From: Pseudomonas sp. C1C7 | GTDB taxonomy: Bacteria; Pseudomonadota; Gammaproteobacteria; Pseudomonadales; Pseudomonadaceae | Direction: 5' to 3' | NCBI RefSeq assembly: GCF_013359595.1 | Contig: NZ_JABFMP010000003.1 | Span: 186,001 to 250,000 of the forward strand | Length of the DNA stretch: 64,000 bases | Shown: positions 44,771 to 54,281 of the stretch, one piece after another | Layout: each line of letters opens with the position of its first letter | How positions within the stretch are numbered: position 1 is the first letter of the stretch | Translations under genes and position numbers: made by a program | The notes under the pieces: model-generated | Databases searched by the model: none | Seen by the model: the letters and a program-made list of their open reading frames with translations, nothing else | What the model was told of the DNA's origin: nothing

Positions 44771-45400
44771 TTAGTGCAGGCCCTGAATGTAGCTGGACAC
44801 GGCGGCGATGTCTTCATCGCTCATCTTCTTGGCAATACTTTGCATTGGTTTTGCGTCGCCGTCGTTGTTTCGGCCGCCTTCTTCCTTGCGGAAATCGGTC
44901 AGTTGCTTGGCAACGTATTGGGCGTGCTGGCCGCCCAGATGCGGGAAGCCGGCAGCGGCGTTGCCCGCGCCGTTTGGCGAGTGGCAACCAGTGCAGGCCG
45001 GCATGCCCTTGGCCAGGTCACCGCCACGGAACAGGGCTTCGCCGCGAGCGACGATCTTCGGATCGGCGGCGCCGACGCTGCCTTTCTGGCTGGCGAAGTA
45101 GGCGGCGATGTCCGCCAGGTCCTGATCGCTCAGGTTGGTCAGCAGGCCGGTCATTTCCAGAACGGTGCGCTTGCCCGACTTGATGTCATGCAGCTGCTTG
45201 GTCAGGTAGCGTTCACCCTGGCCCGCCAGTTTTGGAAAGTTTGGCGCCATGCTGTTGCCATCCGGGCCATGGCAGGCGCCACATACGGCGGCTTTGGCCT
45301 GGCCTGCGGCGGCGTCACCAGGTTTGACTGGCTCACCTGCGGCATAGGCAGCGCCGGAGATCCCCACGGTCAACAGCAGACTCACGATCAGTTTGTTCAT
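44771..45400 (-). CDS. Dihaem cytochrome c4
   Basis: Periplasmic electron carrier that donates electrons to terminal oxidases such as cbb3. The 209-residue precursor has a signal peptide (MNKLIVSLLLTVGISGAAYA) and two c-type haem sites, CGACH (40-44) and CTGCH (135-139). Each is followed by a helical domain of about 90 residues, the classical tandem c4 layout. It lies downstream of a c5-type cytochrome gene on the same strand with a 45-bp gap, so the two probably form an operon. Confidence 0.95.
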   Translation of the reverse strand: MNKLIVSLLLTVGISGAAYAAGEPVKPGDAAAGQAKAAVCGACHGPDGNSMAPNFPKLAGQGERYLTKQLHDIKSGKRTVLEMTGLLTNLSDQDLADIAAYFASQKGSVGAADPKIVARGEALFRGGDLAKGMPACTGCHSPNGAGNAAAGFPHLGGQHAQYVAKQLTDFRKEEGGRNNDGDAKPMQSIAKKMSDEDIAAVSSYIQGLH

Positions 45401-45445
45401 CAGCTAATCCAACTACGGCTAAGGGTTAAGAGTTATGGACCGGGT

Positions 45446-45736
45446 TTACTCGCTCATCCACTGGATGATGGCTCGGTAATCCTCGGCACTGCAGTCCATG
45501 CACAAACCACGCGGCGGCATCGCCTTGAAACCCTGGGTCACGTGTTGCACCAGCGTCTCCATACCTTTCGCCAACCTCGGCGTCCAAGCTTCCTGATCGC
45601 CCTTGCGGGGCGCCATGGGGAGTTGGCCGGAATGACAGGCACCACAAACACGGTTGTACACGGCTTCCGGATCCTGTGTAGCCTGAGCGCTGTAAAGCGG
45701 TATCAGAAGTCCGGCAGCCAGCAGCCATTTCGTCAT
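45446..45736 (-). CDS. Monohaem cytochrome c5-family protein
   Basis: A 96-residue precursor with a signal peptide (MTKWLLAAGLLIPLYSAQA) and one haem site CGACH (31-35). A downstream Met-Pro (FKAMPPRG) is the likely axial ligand region. The extra CMDC pair near the C terminus is the conserved cysteine pair of c5-type cytochromes. It is the first gene of the c5-c4 pair and divergent from yihA. Confidence 0.9.
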   Translation of the reverse strand: MTKWLLAAGLLIPLYSAQATQDPEAVYNRVCGACHSGQLPMAPRKGDQEAWTPRLAKGMETLVQHVTQGFKAMPPRGLCMDCSAEDYRAIIQWMSE

Positions 45737-45927
45737 AAAACGACCTTTTCAGGGTTGAGAGCGTTCTGCGTTCTAGTGCGCAATCAAGGTCTGTCGCTCT
45801 CGTGAACTTCGTCCTACGCTGGGACAAAGCGCACACAAAATCTGCGGCATTATATACTGGCGTCACTGAAACGGAAGCGACACCGCTTGCCGCGCCCATT
45901 CCAGGCGCCGCCCACATCGGAAATCCC

Positions 45928-46572
45928 ATGCAACTCAAGAATCCCATCCTCGGTCTGTGCCAACAGTCCACCTTCATGCTCAGCGCCGCCAAAGTCGACC
46001 AATGTCCGGATGACGAAGGTTTTGAAGTCGCCTTCGCCGGGCGTTCCAACGCCGGCAAGTCCAGTGCTCTCAACACCCTGACCCATGCCAGCCTGGCGCG
46101 TACCTCGAAAACGCCGGGGCGCACGCAACTGTTGAATTTCTTCAAGCTAGACGATGAACGCCGTCTGGTCGACCTTCCGGGCTACGGTTACGCAAAAGTC
46201 CCTATTCCGCTCAAGCAGCACTGGCAGCGTCACCTGGAGGCGTACCTGGGCAGCCGCGAGAGTCTGAAGGGCCTGATTCTGATGATGGACATCCGTCACC
46301 CGATGACCGACTTCGACCGCCTGATGCTCGACTGGGCCATCGCCAGCGGCATGCCGATGCACATTCTGCTGACCAAGGCCGACAAGCTGACCTATGGCGC
46401 GGCCAAGAACACGCTGCTCAAGGTTCAGTCGGAGATTCGCAAGGGTTGGGGCGATGCCGTGACCATCCAGCTGTTCTCGGCGCCAAAGCGCATGGGGCTG
46501 GAAGAGGCCTACACTGTGTTGGCGGACTGGATGGAATTGGCGGACAAAGGCGCCGAGGCAGAGGCGCAGTAA
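45928..46572 (+). CDS. yihA: Ribosome-biogenesis GTPase YihA/EngB
   Basis: Essential TRAFAC-class GTPase for 50S subunit assembly. The 214-residue protein shows G1 GRSNAGKSS (38-46), G2 in [11 protein letters not shown]3 DLPGYGYAK and G4 LTKADK. The frame is open 42 codons upstream, but ATG 45928 ([10 protein letters not shown]) matches the family start. It is convergent with polA, and the gap carries a Spot 42/ErsA-like sRNA, the same order as polA-spf-yihA in enterobacteria. Confidence 0.95.
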   Translation: MQLKNPILGLCQQSTFMLSAAKVDQCPDDEGFEVAFAGRSNAGKSSALNTLTHASLARTSKTPGRTQLLNFFKLDDERRLVDLPGYGYAKVPIPLKQHWQRHLEAYLGSRESLKGLILMMDIRHPMTDFDRLMLDWAIASGMPMHILLTKADKLTYGAAKNTLLKVQSEIRKGWGDAVTIQLFSAPKRMGLEEAYTVLADWMELADKGAEAEAQ

Positions 46573-46618
46573 GGCTCGGAAACTGTCTGCGGCGCACCGT
46601 GGGCAGTTTTCTGCAGGC

Positions 46619-46663
46619 AAAAAAAACCCCGGACTTCTATGGGGAGGGGGAAGTTCCGGGGTT
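46619..46663 (-). terminator. Intrinsic terminator of the ErsA-like sRNA
   Basis: On the minus strand ACCCCGGAACTTC pairs with GAAGTCCGGGGT around a C-rich loop and is followed by eight T residues. It ends the putative sRNA; its loop CCCCCTCCCC is likely functional. Confidence 0.9.
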
Positions 46664-46750
46664 CAAGTTCTAGACCGCTAGGGCGGGGTCCAGATATCTG
46701 CCAACACTTAACACAACATAGGAGCATCGAAGGGCTTCACCAGCCATTCA
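46619..46750 (-). ncRNA. ersA: ErsA / Spot 42-like small RNA
   Basis: An RNA of about 130 nt is inferred between the polA and yihA stops, on the polA strand, the position of spf in E. coli and of ErsA in P. aeruginosa. Its 3' end is a strong terminator with eight U and a C-rich loop (CCCCCTCCCC), which fits ErsA pairing to G-rich ribosome sites such as that of algC. Near the 5' end GGCT-N5-AGCC can form a short hairpin. An AlgU-type promoter lies just upstream. The length from promoter to terminator equals that reported for ErsA (about 132 nt). The identification rests on synteny and architecture. Confidence 0.8.
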
Positions 46751-46755
46751 GTATC

Positions 46756-46783
46756 TCTGAGTGGTGCTTCTTCAGATTAGTTC
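46756..46783 (-). promoter_or_regulatory. AlgU (sigma-22)-type promoter of the ErsA-like sRNA
   Basis: On the minus strand GAACTA (46783-46778), a 17-bp spacer and TCAGA (46760-46756) resemble the AlgU/RpoE consensus GAACTT-N16/17-TCTGA. Start of transcription would fall near 46750. ErsA of P. aeruginosa is sigma-22 dependent. Confidence 0.6.
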
Positions 46784-46976
46784 AGATTTTTTTTCAACGC
46801 CTTTGGAAAAGTTCCAATAATTTTCCGCCCCAAAGGCGATCTGGCGCTCCGGCGCGGCACTATGCCGCAGCCAAACCCAGTGATTCCGGGCCTCGCACGG
46901 GGGTGTCCCGGGCATTGAATCCCACCGACACTCCCTTGCGGGTACGCCCGTACCTGAAAACTAGCCGACAGACGGC
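46784..46976. other. Remainder of the yihA-polA gap
   Basis: A T8 run at 46787-46794, an imperfect hairpin near 46805-46818 (TTGGAAAAGTTCCAA) and GC-rich sequence up to the polA stop. I see no gene. Part of it is the polA 3' untranslated region. Confidence 0.5.
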
Positions 46977-49793
46977 TCAGTGAGCCTCATCCCAATTGTT
47001 GCCCACGCCCACTTCCACCAGCAGTGGAACGTCCAGTTTGGCCGCGCCACTCATGTAACCGCGAATTTCATCGCGAACCTGGTCGACCAGATCTTCACGC
47101 ACCTCCAGCACCAATTCGTCGTGCACCTGCAGGATGACCTTGGCGTCGAGCCCGGAAGACGTCAGCCAGTTATCCACAGCCACCATGGCTTTTTTGATGA
47201 TGTCCGCGGCCGTGCCCTGCATCGGCGCGTTGATCGCCGTGCGCTCGGCGGCGGCGCGTTCCTGCGGCTTGTTGGAGTTGATCTCCGGCAGGTACAGGCG
47301 ACGGCCGAAGAAGGTTTCCACATAACCCTGTTCCGCCGCTTGGGCGCGGGTGCGGTCCATGTACTGGCGCACACCCGGATAGCGGGCGAAGTAGGTGTCG
47401 ATGTAGGCCTTGGCGGTCTTGGTGTCGACGCCGATGTCCTTGCCGAGCTTCTGCGCGCCCATGCCGTAGATCAGGCCGAAGTTGATCGCCTTGGCGCTAC
47501 GACGCTGATCGGAGGTCACGTCGGCCAGTTCGACCTTGAACACTTCCGCGGCGGTGGCGGTGTGCACGTCCAGATCGTTGCGGAAGGCATTCATCAGGCC
47601 TTCGTCCCGGGACAGGTGCGCCATGATCCGCAGTTCGATCTGCGAGTAGTCCGCCGCCAGCAGTTTGTAACCGGCCGGTGCCACGAAGGCCTGGCGGATG
47701 CGCCGTCCTTCAGCGGTGCGCACCGGAATGTTCTGCAGGTTCGGGTCGCTGGAAGACAGACGCCCGGTGGACGCCACCGCCTGGTGATAGGAGGTGTGGA
47801 TACGCCCGGTGCGCGGGTTGATCTGCTCCGGCAGGCGATCGGTGTAGGTGCTTTTCAGCTTGCTCATGGAACGGTATTCCATCAGCACCTTGGGCAGTCG
47901 GTAGTCTTCCTCGGCGAGCTTGGCCAGCACTTCTTCGGCGGTGGACGGCTGACCCTTGGCGGTTTTCTTAAGCACCGGCAGACCGAGTTTCTCGTAGAGA
48001 ATCACCCCAAGTTGCTTGGGCGAGCCGAGGTTGAACTCTTCACCGGCAATCTCGAAGGCCTCACGCTCCAGCGCGACCATCTTGTCGCCCAGTTCGATGC
48101 TCTGTACGCCAAGCAGCGCGGCATCGACGAACGCGCCCTGGCGCTCGATGCGCGCCAGCACCGGCACCAGCGGGATTTCGATGTCGGTCAGCACGCTGGC
48201 CAGACTCGGAATGGCGCTGAGCTTGTCGAACAGCGCTTCGTGCAGACGCAGGGTGATGTCGGCGTCTTCGGCGGCATAGGGGCCGGCCTGCTCGAGGGCA
48301 ATCTGATCGAACGTCAGCTGCTTCACGCCTTTGCCGGCGATGTCCTGGAAGCTCACCGTGGTGTGGTCCAGGTACTTCAGCGCCAGGCTGTCCATGTCGT
48401 GACGGGTGGCGGTGGAGTTGAGCACGTAGGATTCGAGCATGGTGTCGAAGGCGATACCGCGCACGCTGATACCGTTGGCCTGATCGCCCCCGATGGCGCA
48501 GTTGGCCAGGATGTTCATGTCGAACTTGGCATGCTGGCCGACCTTGAGTTTGTTCGGGTCTTCCAGGATCGGCTTGAGGGCGCGCAGGATGGTGTCGCGA
48601 TCCAGCTGCTCGGGCACGCCGATGTAAGAGTGGGTCAGGGGAACGTAGGCCGCTTCGTTGGCCTGCACCGCGAACGACACGCCCACCAGCTGCGCCTGTT
48701 GCGCGTCGATGCCGGTGGTTTCGGTGTCGAAGGCGAACAGCTTGGCGTTGTTCAGCTTTTCCAGCCAGACGTCGAAGCGTGCCTGATCGAGGATGGTCTC
48801 GTAGCGGGTTTCAGCCGTGGGTGCCGGCGCCGGCGCTTCAGCCACGGCTTCGGCGGCGCTGAACAGGTCCACTACCGGCGCAGGCTCGGCGGCCGTGCTC
48901 AGCTCCACGCGCTTGGCATCGCGTTGCAGGTCGTTCAGCCAGCTCTTGAATTCGAGCAGGTTGTAGAGTTCGGTCAGCTTGGCCTGGTCTTCCGGGCCCA
49001 TCTGCAGGTCATCAAGTTCGATGTCCAGCGGCACGTCGACCTTGATGGTCGCCAGCGCGTAGGACAGGAAGGCCATTTCCTTGTGCTCTTCAAGCTTGGC
49101 CGGCAGGGTTTTCGCCCCGCGAATCGGCAGGGTCGGGACGATGTCCAGCTGCGCGTACAGCTCGGTCAGGCCACCGTTGACGCCCACCAGCAGGCCGGAC
49201 GCGGTCTTCGGGCCGATGCCGGGAACGCCTGGGATGTTGTCGGAAGAGTCGCCCATGAGCGCCAGGTAATCGATGATCTGCTCGGGAGCGACACCGTATT
49301 TCTCCTTCACGCCTTCGACGTCCAGCGCGCTACCGGTCATGGTGTTGACCAAGGTAATGTGGCCATCGACCAGCTGCGCCATGTCCTTGTCGCCGGTGGA
49401 GATGATCACCGGGCGGTCAGCCGCGGCGCTGCTGCGCGCCAGGGTGCCGATCACGTCGTCGGCTTCGACGCCTTCGACGCATAGCAGCGGGAAGCCCAGG
49501 GCCTTGACGCTGTCGTGCAGCGGCTGAATCTGCACGCGCATGTCGTCGGGCATGCTCGGGCGATTGGCCTTGTACTCGGCGTACATTTCATCGCGGAAGG
49601 TTCCGCCCTTGGCGTCGAACACCACCGCGAAGGGGCTGTTCGGGTACTGCTTGCGCAGACTCTTGAGCATGTTCAGCACACCTTTGACCGCTCCGGTCGG
49701 CAGACCTTTGGAGGTGGTCAGCGGTGGCAGTGCGAAGAAGGCGCGATACAGGTAAGAAGAACCGTCCACCAGGACGAGGGGGGCTTGGCTCAT
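46977..49793 (-). CDS. polA: DNA polymerase I
   Basis: Repair and Okazaki-fragment polymerase. The 938 residues contain a 5'-3' exonuclease (about 1-300, starting APLVLVDGSSYLYRAFFALP) and a 3'-5' exonuclease (about 330-525) whose FDTETTG supplies the first Asp-Glu pair, so proofreading is intact. The polymerase domain has DYSQIELRIMAHLSRD (motif A), a motif B helix RRSAKAINFGLIYGMG, and QVHDELVLEV (motif C). A start four codons upstream (49805) is possible; ATG 49793 is preferred. A perfect DnaA box (47170-47178) lies in its 3' part. Confidence 0.97.
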   Translation of the reverse strand: MSQAPLVLVDGSSYLYRAFFALPPLTTSKGLPTGAVKGVLNMLKSLRKQYPNSPFAVVFDAKGGTFRDEMYAEYKANRPSMPDDMRVQIQPLHDSVKALGFPLLCVEGVEADDVIGTLARSSAAADRPVIISTGDKDMAQLVDGHITLVNTMTGSALDVEGVKEKYGVAPEQIIDYLALMGDSSDNIPGVPGIGPKTASGLLVGVNGGLTELYAQLDIVPTLPIRGAKTLPAKLEEHKEMAFLSYALATIKVDVPLDIELDDLQMGPEDQAKLTELYNLLEFKSWLNDLQRDAKRVELSTAAEPAPVVDLFSAAEAVAEAPAPAPTAETRYETILDQARFDVWLEKLNNAKLFAFDTETTGIDAQQAQLVGVSFAVQANEAAYVPLTHSYIGVPEQLDRDTILRALKPILEDPNKLKVGQHAKFDMNILANCAIGGDQANGISVRGIAFDTMLESYVLNSTATRHDMDSLALKYLDHTTVSFQDIAGKGVKQLTFDQIALEQAGPYAAEDADITLRLHEALFDKLSAIPSLASVLTDIEIPLVPVLARIERQGAFVDAALLGVQSIELGDKMVALEREAFEIAGEEFNLGSPKQLGVILYEKLGLPVLKKTAKGQPSTAEEVLAKLAEEDYRLPKVLMEYRSMSKLKSTYTDRLPEQINPRTGRIHTSYHQAVASTGRLSSSDPNLQNIPVRTAEGRRIRQAFVAPAGYKLLAADYSQIELRIMAHLSRDEGLMNAFRNDLDVHTATAAEVFKVELADVTSDQRRSAKAINFGLIYGMGAQKLGKDIGVDTKTAKAYIDTYFARYPGVRQYMDRTRAQAAEQGYVETFFGRRLYLPEINSNKPQERAAAERTAINAPMQGTAADIIKKAMVAVDNWLTSSGLDAKVILQVHDELVLEVREDLVDQVRDEIRGYMSGAAKLDVPLLVEVGVGNNWDEAH
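47170..47178 (+). other. Perfect DnaA box (TTATCCACA)
   Basis: Exact consensus match inside polA, isolated from the origin-proximal group. Confidence 0.6.
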
Positions 49794-49867
49794 GAGCACG
49801 ATCAACCTTTTCGGCGGGTCCGGCGCTAGAATAGCGGGACCGTTGACGACAAAGGGACAAGGTTATC

Positions 49868-50158
49868 ATGCGCACACTAAATCGCCTGTTGCTGGCTGGG
49901 TTGTTTGCAATCACACCATTGGCGGTGATGGCGGCGGACGATGCGCCGTCACCGGAGCCGGATGTAACCATTCGCACGGAAGGCGACAACACGATCAAGG
50001 AATACCGCCAGAATGGCTTTCTGTACGCCATTCAGGTCACGCCAAAGGGCGGCAAGCCGTACTTTCTGGTGCGCGCCGATGGATCGGACGGTAACTTCAT
50101 CCGCTCGGATCAGCCGGATATGCTGATTCCGTCGTGGAAGATCTTTGAGTGGAAATAG
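49868..50158 (+). CDS. DUF2782 periplasmic protein
   Basis: A 96-residue exported protein of the DUF2782 family: signal peptide MRTLNRLLLAGLFAITPLAV ending near MAA, then a small domain with EGDNTIKEYRQNGFLYAIQV and later GGKPYFLVRADGSDG. The function is unknown. It diverges from polA across 74 bp and precedes thrB by 57 bp, the usual Pseudomonas order, so it may be co-transcribed with thrB. Confidence 0.85.
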   Translation: MRTLNRLLLAGLFAITPLAVMAADDAPSPEPDVTIRTEGDNTIKEYRQNGFLYAIQVTPKGGKPYFLVRADGSDGNFIRSDQPDMLIPSWKIFEWK

Positions 50159-50215
50159 TTTCCTAATTTCAATTGGCGCCGGCTCACGAGCGGCGCCCGT
50201 ACTGGCAGCTTAAAC

Positions 50216-51166
50216 ATGTCTGTGTTCACCCCCCTGGCTCGGCCCGAGCTGGAAACCTTTCTCGCCCCTTATGGCCTTGGCCGTCTGCTTGATTTCCAGG
50301 GGATCGCCGCCGGTAGTGAAAACACCAATTTCTTTATCAGCCTGGAGCAGGGCGAGTTCGTCCTGACCCTGGTCGAGCGCGGCCCGGTCCAGGAGATGCC
50401 GTTCTTCATCGAGTTGCTTGACGTCCTGCACGAAGCTGACCTGCCGGTGCCTTACGCACTGCGCACCACCGATGGCGTGGCGCTGCGGGAGCTGGCGGGC
50501 AAGCCTGCGCTGCTGCAACCGCGCCTGGCCGGCAAGCACATCAAGCAAGCCAATGCCCAGCACTGCACCCAGGTCGGCGAGTTGCTGGCGCACCTGCACC
50601 AGGCGACCCAGGCCAACATGATCAAGCGCAAGACCGATCGCGGCCTGGACTGGATGCTGGAGGAGGGCACGCAATTTCTGTCGCACCTCGATGCCGGGCA
50701 GAAAGAGCTGCTGCAAAAGGCGCTGGAAGAAATCACCCTGCAGAAAGAGAAAATCCTCGCCCTGCCGCGCGCGAACATCCACGCGGATCTGTTCCGCGAC
50801 AACGCGATGTTCGAAGGCACGCACCTGACCGGCCTGATCGACTTCTACAACGCCTGCTCGGGGCCGATGCTCTACGACGTTGCGATTGCCTTGAATGACT
50901 GGTGCTCGGATGACGATGGCCTGATCGACGGGCCACGGGCGCGGGCGCTGCTGGGTGCCTATGCGGCGCTGCGGCCGTTCACCGCCGCCGAAGCCGAGCT
51001 GTGGCCGACCATGCTGCGGGTGGCTTGTGTGCGGTTCTGGTTGTCGCGTCTGATCGCGGCGGAATCGTTCGCCGGGCAGGACGTGTTGATTCACGACCCG
51101 ATGGAGTTCCAGTTGCGGTTGGCGCAGCGCCAGACCGTTAATACGCCGTTGCCGTTCGCCCTTTAA
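50216..51166 (+). CDS. thrB: Homoserine kinase (aminoglycoside-phosphotransferase fold)
   Basis: Phosphorylates homoserine in threonine synthesis. The 316-residue protein is the APH-fold ThrB of Pseudomonas and rhizobia, unrelated to the GHMP-type E. coli ThrB. It opens MSVFTPLARPELETFLAPYG and has the catalytic loop ANIHADLFRDNAMF (Brenner-type HxDxxxxN). GLIDFYNACSGPMLYDVAIA provides the metal Asp. A REP hairpin follows the stop and separates it from the convergent znuA gene. Confidence 0.94.
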   Translation: MSVFTPLARPELETFLAPYGLGRLLDFQGIAAGSENTNFFISLEQGEFVLTLVERGPVQEMPFFIELLDVLHEADLPVPYALRTTDGVALRELAGKPALLQPRLAGKHIKQANAQHCTQVGELLAHLHQATQANMIKRKTDRGLDWMLEEGTQFLSHLDAGQKELLQKALEEITLQKEKILALPRANIHADLFRDNAMFEGTHLTGLIDFYNACSGPMLYDVAIALNDWCSDDDGLIDGPRARALLGAYAALRPFTAAEAELWPTMLRVACVRFWLSRLIAAESFAGQDVLIHDPMEFQLRLAQRQTVNTPLPFAL

Positions 51167-51168
51167 AT

Positions 51169-51198
51169 TGTGGCGAGGGGGCAAGCCCCCTCGCCACA
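51169..51198. repeat. REP hairpin, TGTGGCGAGGGGG family
   Basis: A 30-bp palindrome identical to that at 32201-32230 lies between the convergent stops of thrB and znuA and could terminate both. Confidence 0.88.
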
Positions 51199-51208
51199 GG
51201 GTGTGTTG

Positions 51209-52138
51209 TTACAACGACTCCAGGCACCCCGCCAAATCATTGCCCAGCTTTTCCAGCACCTGCTCATACCCCTGAGCCGTCGCCGGTGTGTAGCCGCCCA
51301 GCGCATCCAGCTCCGCCAGTTTCACCGGCAGCCCGGCCACCAGGGTTTCCGCCAGGCGTGGACGCAGCGGCGGTTCGCTGAACACACAGGTCTTGCCCAC
51401 TTCCTGCAACCGCGCGCGCATCGCTGCGACGTGCTGGGCGCCCGGTTGTACTTCCGCCGCGACGCTGAACACGCCGGTGTGCTTCAGGCCGTAGGCATCT
51501 TCGAAATAGTCGAAGGCTTCGTGGAAGACGAAGTAGGGTTTGTCTTCGACACCGGCCAAACGCTTCTTCAGACGCAGGTCGAGAGCATCGAGGCGCTCGT
51601 CGAACGCCTTGAGGTTGCTCTGATAACGAGGAGCGTTGGCAGGATCGGCCGCGCTCAGGTCCTCGGCCATTTTCGCCGCGATCACCCGGGCATTGACCGG
51701 CGACAACCACAGATGCGCATCGAGGCTGCCCGGACGATGATCGTGGTCATGTTCGTCGGCTTCTTCGGCGTGGGAGTGATTATCTTCGGCGAAATGGCGC
51801 AGTTTCATCCCCGGAAGGCTCTGTACGGCGACGCTCGGCAACGAACGGCCGTTCAGCACGCGAGGCAGGAAGCCTTCCATGTCCGGCCCGATCCAGTACA
51901 GCAGATCCACCGACTGCACCTTGCGAACGTCGGAAGGCCGCAGCGCATAGTTATGCGGCGACGCGCCGGGCGGCAGCAAAACCTCGGGAATCGCCACGCC
52001 ATCCTGCACGGCGGCGGCGATCAACTGCAGCGGCTTGATGCTGGTGAGGACTCTGACCTCGGCTTGCGCCTGACCGATCAGCAGAAAACTTGCGATAAAT
52101 GCGACAAAGTATGAAAAAAGTCGGGGCACGATGAACAC
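51209..52138 (-). CDS. znuA: Zinc ABC transporter periplasmic binding protein
   Basis: High-affinity zinc binding protein that delivers Zn2+ to ZnuBC. The 309-residue precursor has a signal peptide ending near GQAQA. Cluster A-I metal ligands lie in PPGASPHNYALRPSD, with further histidines in LDAHLWLSPVNA and VFHEAFDYFEDAYG. A His/Asp-rich flexible loop (NHSHAEEADEHDHDHRP) lies at about 120-136. The start is GTG at 52138; a second GTG at 52129 is also possible. It is divergent from zur-znuC-znuB over 57 bp with a Zur-like site. Confidence 0.95.
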   Translation of the reverse strand: MFIVPRLFSYFVAFIASFLLIGQAQAEVRVLTSIKPLQLIAAAVQDGVAIPEVLLPPGASPHNYALRPSDVRKVQSVDLLYWIGPDMEGFLPRVLNGRSLPSVAVQSLPGMKLRHFAEDNHSHAEEADEHDHDHRPGSLDAHLWLSPVNARVIAAKMAEDLSAADPANAPRYQSNLKAFDERLDALDLRLKKRLAGVEDKPYFVFHEAFDYFEDAYGLKHTGVFSVAAEVQPGAQHVAAMRARLQEVGKTCVFSEPPLRPRLAETLVAGLPVKLAELDALGGYTPATAQGYEQVLEKLGNDLAGCLESL

Positions 52139-52156
52139 TCGGAGAGGCGAGAACGG

Positions 52157-52169
52157 GTAACATAATAAC
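52157..52169. promoter_or_regulatory. Zur-like operator between znuA and zur
   Basis: GTAACATAATAAC resembles the gamma-proteobacterial Zur core GTTATA-N-TATAAC, with a conserved ATAAC half and a weaker left half. It lies in the middle of the 57-bp divergent promoter, where it could control both znuA and zur-znuCB. Confidence 0.55.
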
Positions 52170-52195
52170 GTCTCTCACCAAACTCGTCGCCGCTC

Positions 52196-52677
52196 ATGAC
52201 CAAAACTCCGCTTGCCAGCCGTCCCCACGACCACTCTCATTGCGTGCACAGCGCGCTGTCCGAGGCTGACACCCTGTGCGAACGCAAGGGCCTGCGGCTG
52301 ACCGCCTTGCGTCGTCGGGTACTGGAACTGGTGTGGCAAAGCCACAAGCCGCTGGGCGCCTACGACATTCTGGCGGTGCTCAGCGAGCAGGACGGCCGCC
52401 GCGCCGCGCCGCCAACCGTGTACCGCGCGCTGGATTTCCTCCTGGAAAACGGCCTGGTCCACCGGATCGCCTCGCTCAACGCCTTCATCGGCTGCAATCA
52501 CCCGGCCCACGCGCATCAGGGCCAGTTCCTGATCTGCCGCGATTGCCACGCCGCCATTGAACTCGAACAGAAATCCATCAGCGACGCGATCATCGCCAGC
52601 GCCGCCGAGGTCGGGTTCGTCGTCGAAGGTCAGACCGTCGAAGTGGTCGGTCTCTGCTCGGGTTGCCAGGGGGCTTG

Positions 52678-52678
<1 letters not shown>
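52196..52678 (+). CDS. zur: Zinc uptake regulator Zur
   Basis: Fur-family repressor that shuts off zinc uptake when Zn2+ is replete. The 160 residues show a His-rich N terminus ([11 protein letters not shown]), a winged helix with [20 protein letters not shown], and [20 protein letters not shown] as the recognition region. The structural zinc site is [18 protein letters not shown] with a second CxxC (CSGCQ) at the end. The stop overlaps the znuC ATG (TGATG). Autoregulation is likely through the site at 52157-52169. Confidence 0.95.
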
Positions 52679-53455
<777 letters not shown>

Positions 53456-53463
<8 letters not shown>

Positions 53464-54244
53464 TTTTCTGCTCTACGCCCTGCTGGCAGGTCTGGCTTTG
53501 GCGGTGGTGGCGGGCCCTTTGGGTTCGTTCGTGGTCTGGCGGCGCATGGCCTATTTTGGCGACACCCTGTCCCACGCGGCGTTGCTCGGGGTGGCACTGG
53601 GTTTCCTGCTGGATGTCAGCCCGACGGTCGCGGTCACCGTGGGCTGTCTGCTGCTGGCGGTGTTGCTGGTGACTTTGCAACAGCGCCAGCCGCTGGCGTC
53701 CGACACGCTTTTGGGAATTCTCGCACCTAGCACCCTCTCTCTCGGTCTGGTCGTACTAAGCTTCATGCACGAAGTGCGGATCGACTTGATGGCCTATCTG
53801 TTCGGCGACCTGCTGGCGATCAGTCCGTCTGATCTGGCCTGGATTCTCGGCGGCAGCGCGGCGGTAATGGCGTTGCTGGTGGCCTTGTGGCGGCCGTTGC
53901 TGGCCATCACCGTGCATGAGGAACTGGCCAGGGTCGAAGGTTTGCCCGTGGCGGGATTGCGCATGGCGCTGATGTTGCTGATCGCCGTGGTGATTGCCGT
54001 GGCGATGAAAATCGTCGGTGTATTGCTGATCACTTCGTTGCTGATCATCCCGGCGGCTGCGGCACAACGTCACGCCCGATCGCCGGAGCAGATGGCACTG
54101 GGCGCGAGCCTGCTGGGCATACTCGCCGTGTGTGGCGGGCTGGCATTGTCCTGGTTCAAGGACACGCCGGCGGGCCCGTCGATTGTTGTGACGGCCGCCG
54201 CACTGTTTCTGCTGAGTTTTGTTCTGCCCCGTCGAGGGGTGTAG
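53456..54244 (+). CDS. znuB: Zinc ABC transporter permease
   Basis: Membrane subunit of the zinc importer, 262 residues with about eight membrane segments. It opens [20 protein letters not shown] and has the family stretch [20 protein letters not shown] (about 27-46). [20 protein letters not shown] late in the protein is typical of the ABC-3 permease family. It ends the zur-znuC-znuB operon; the next gene starts 37 bp later and may be read through. Confidence 0.95.
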
Positions 54245-54281
54245 ACTTGCTCGCTTTTTGCGCAAATAGAGAGTCGCAGGA

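Noticed and set aside
46787-46814. GGAACTT at 46809-46814 as the -35 element of the ErsA-like promoter
   Set aside because: The nearest TCTGA downstream is 22 bp away, too far for AlgU; the GAACTA-N17-TCAGA pair gives correct spacing and RNA length.
46980-49484. 834-codon open frame on the plus strand opposite polA
   Set aside because: It is a frame mirrored from high-GC polA codons; it has no ribosome site and its composition (His/Val/Gly/Gln rich) is typical of antisense shadows.
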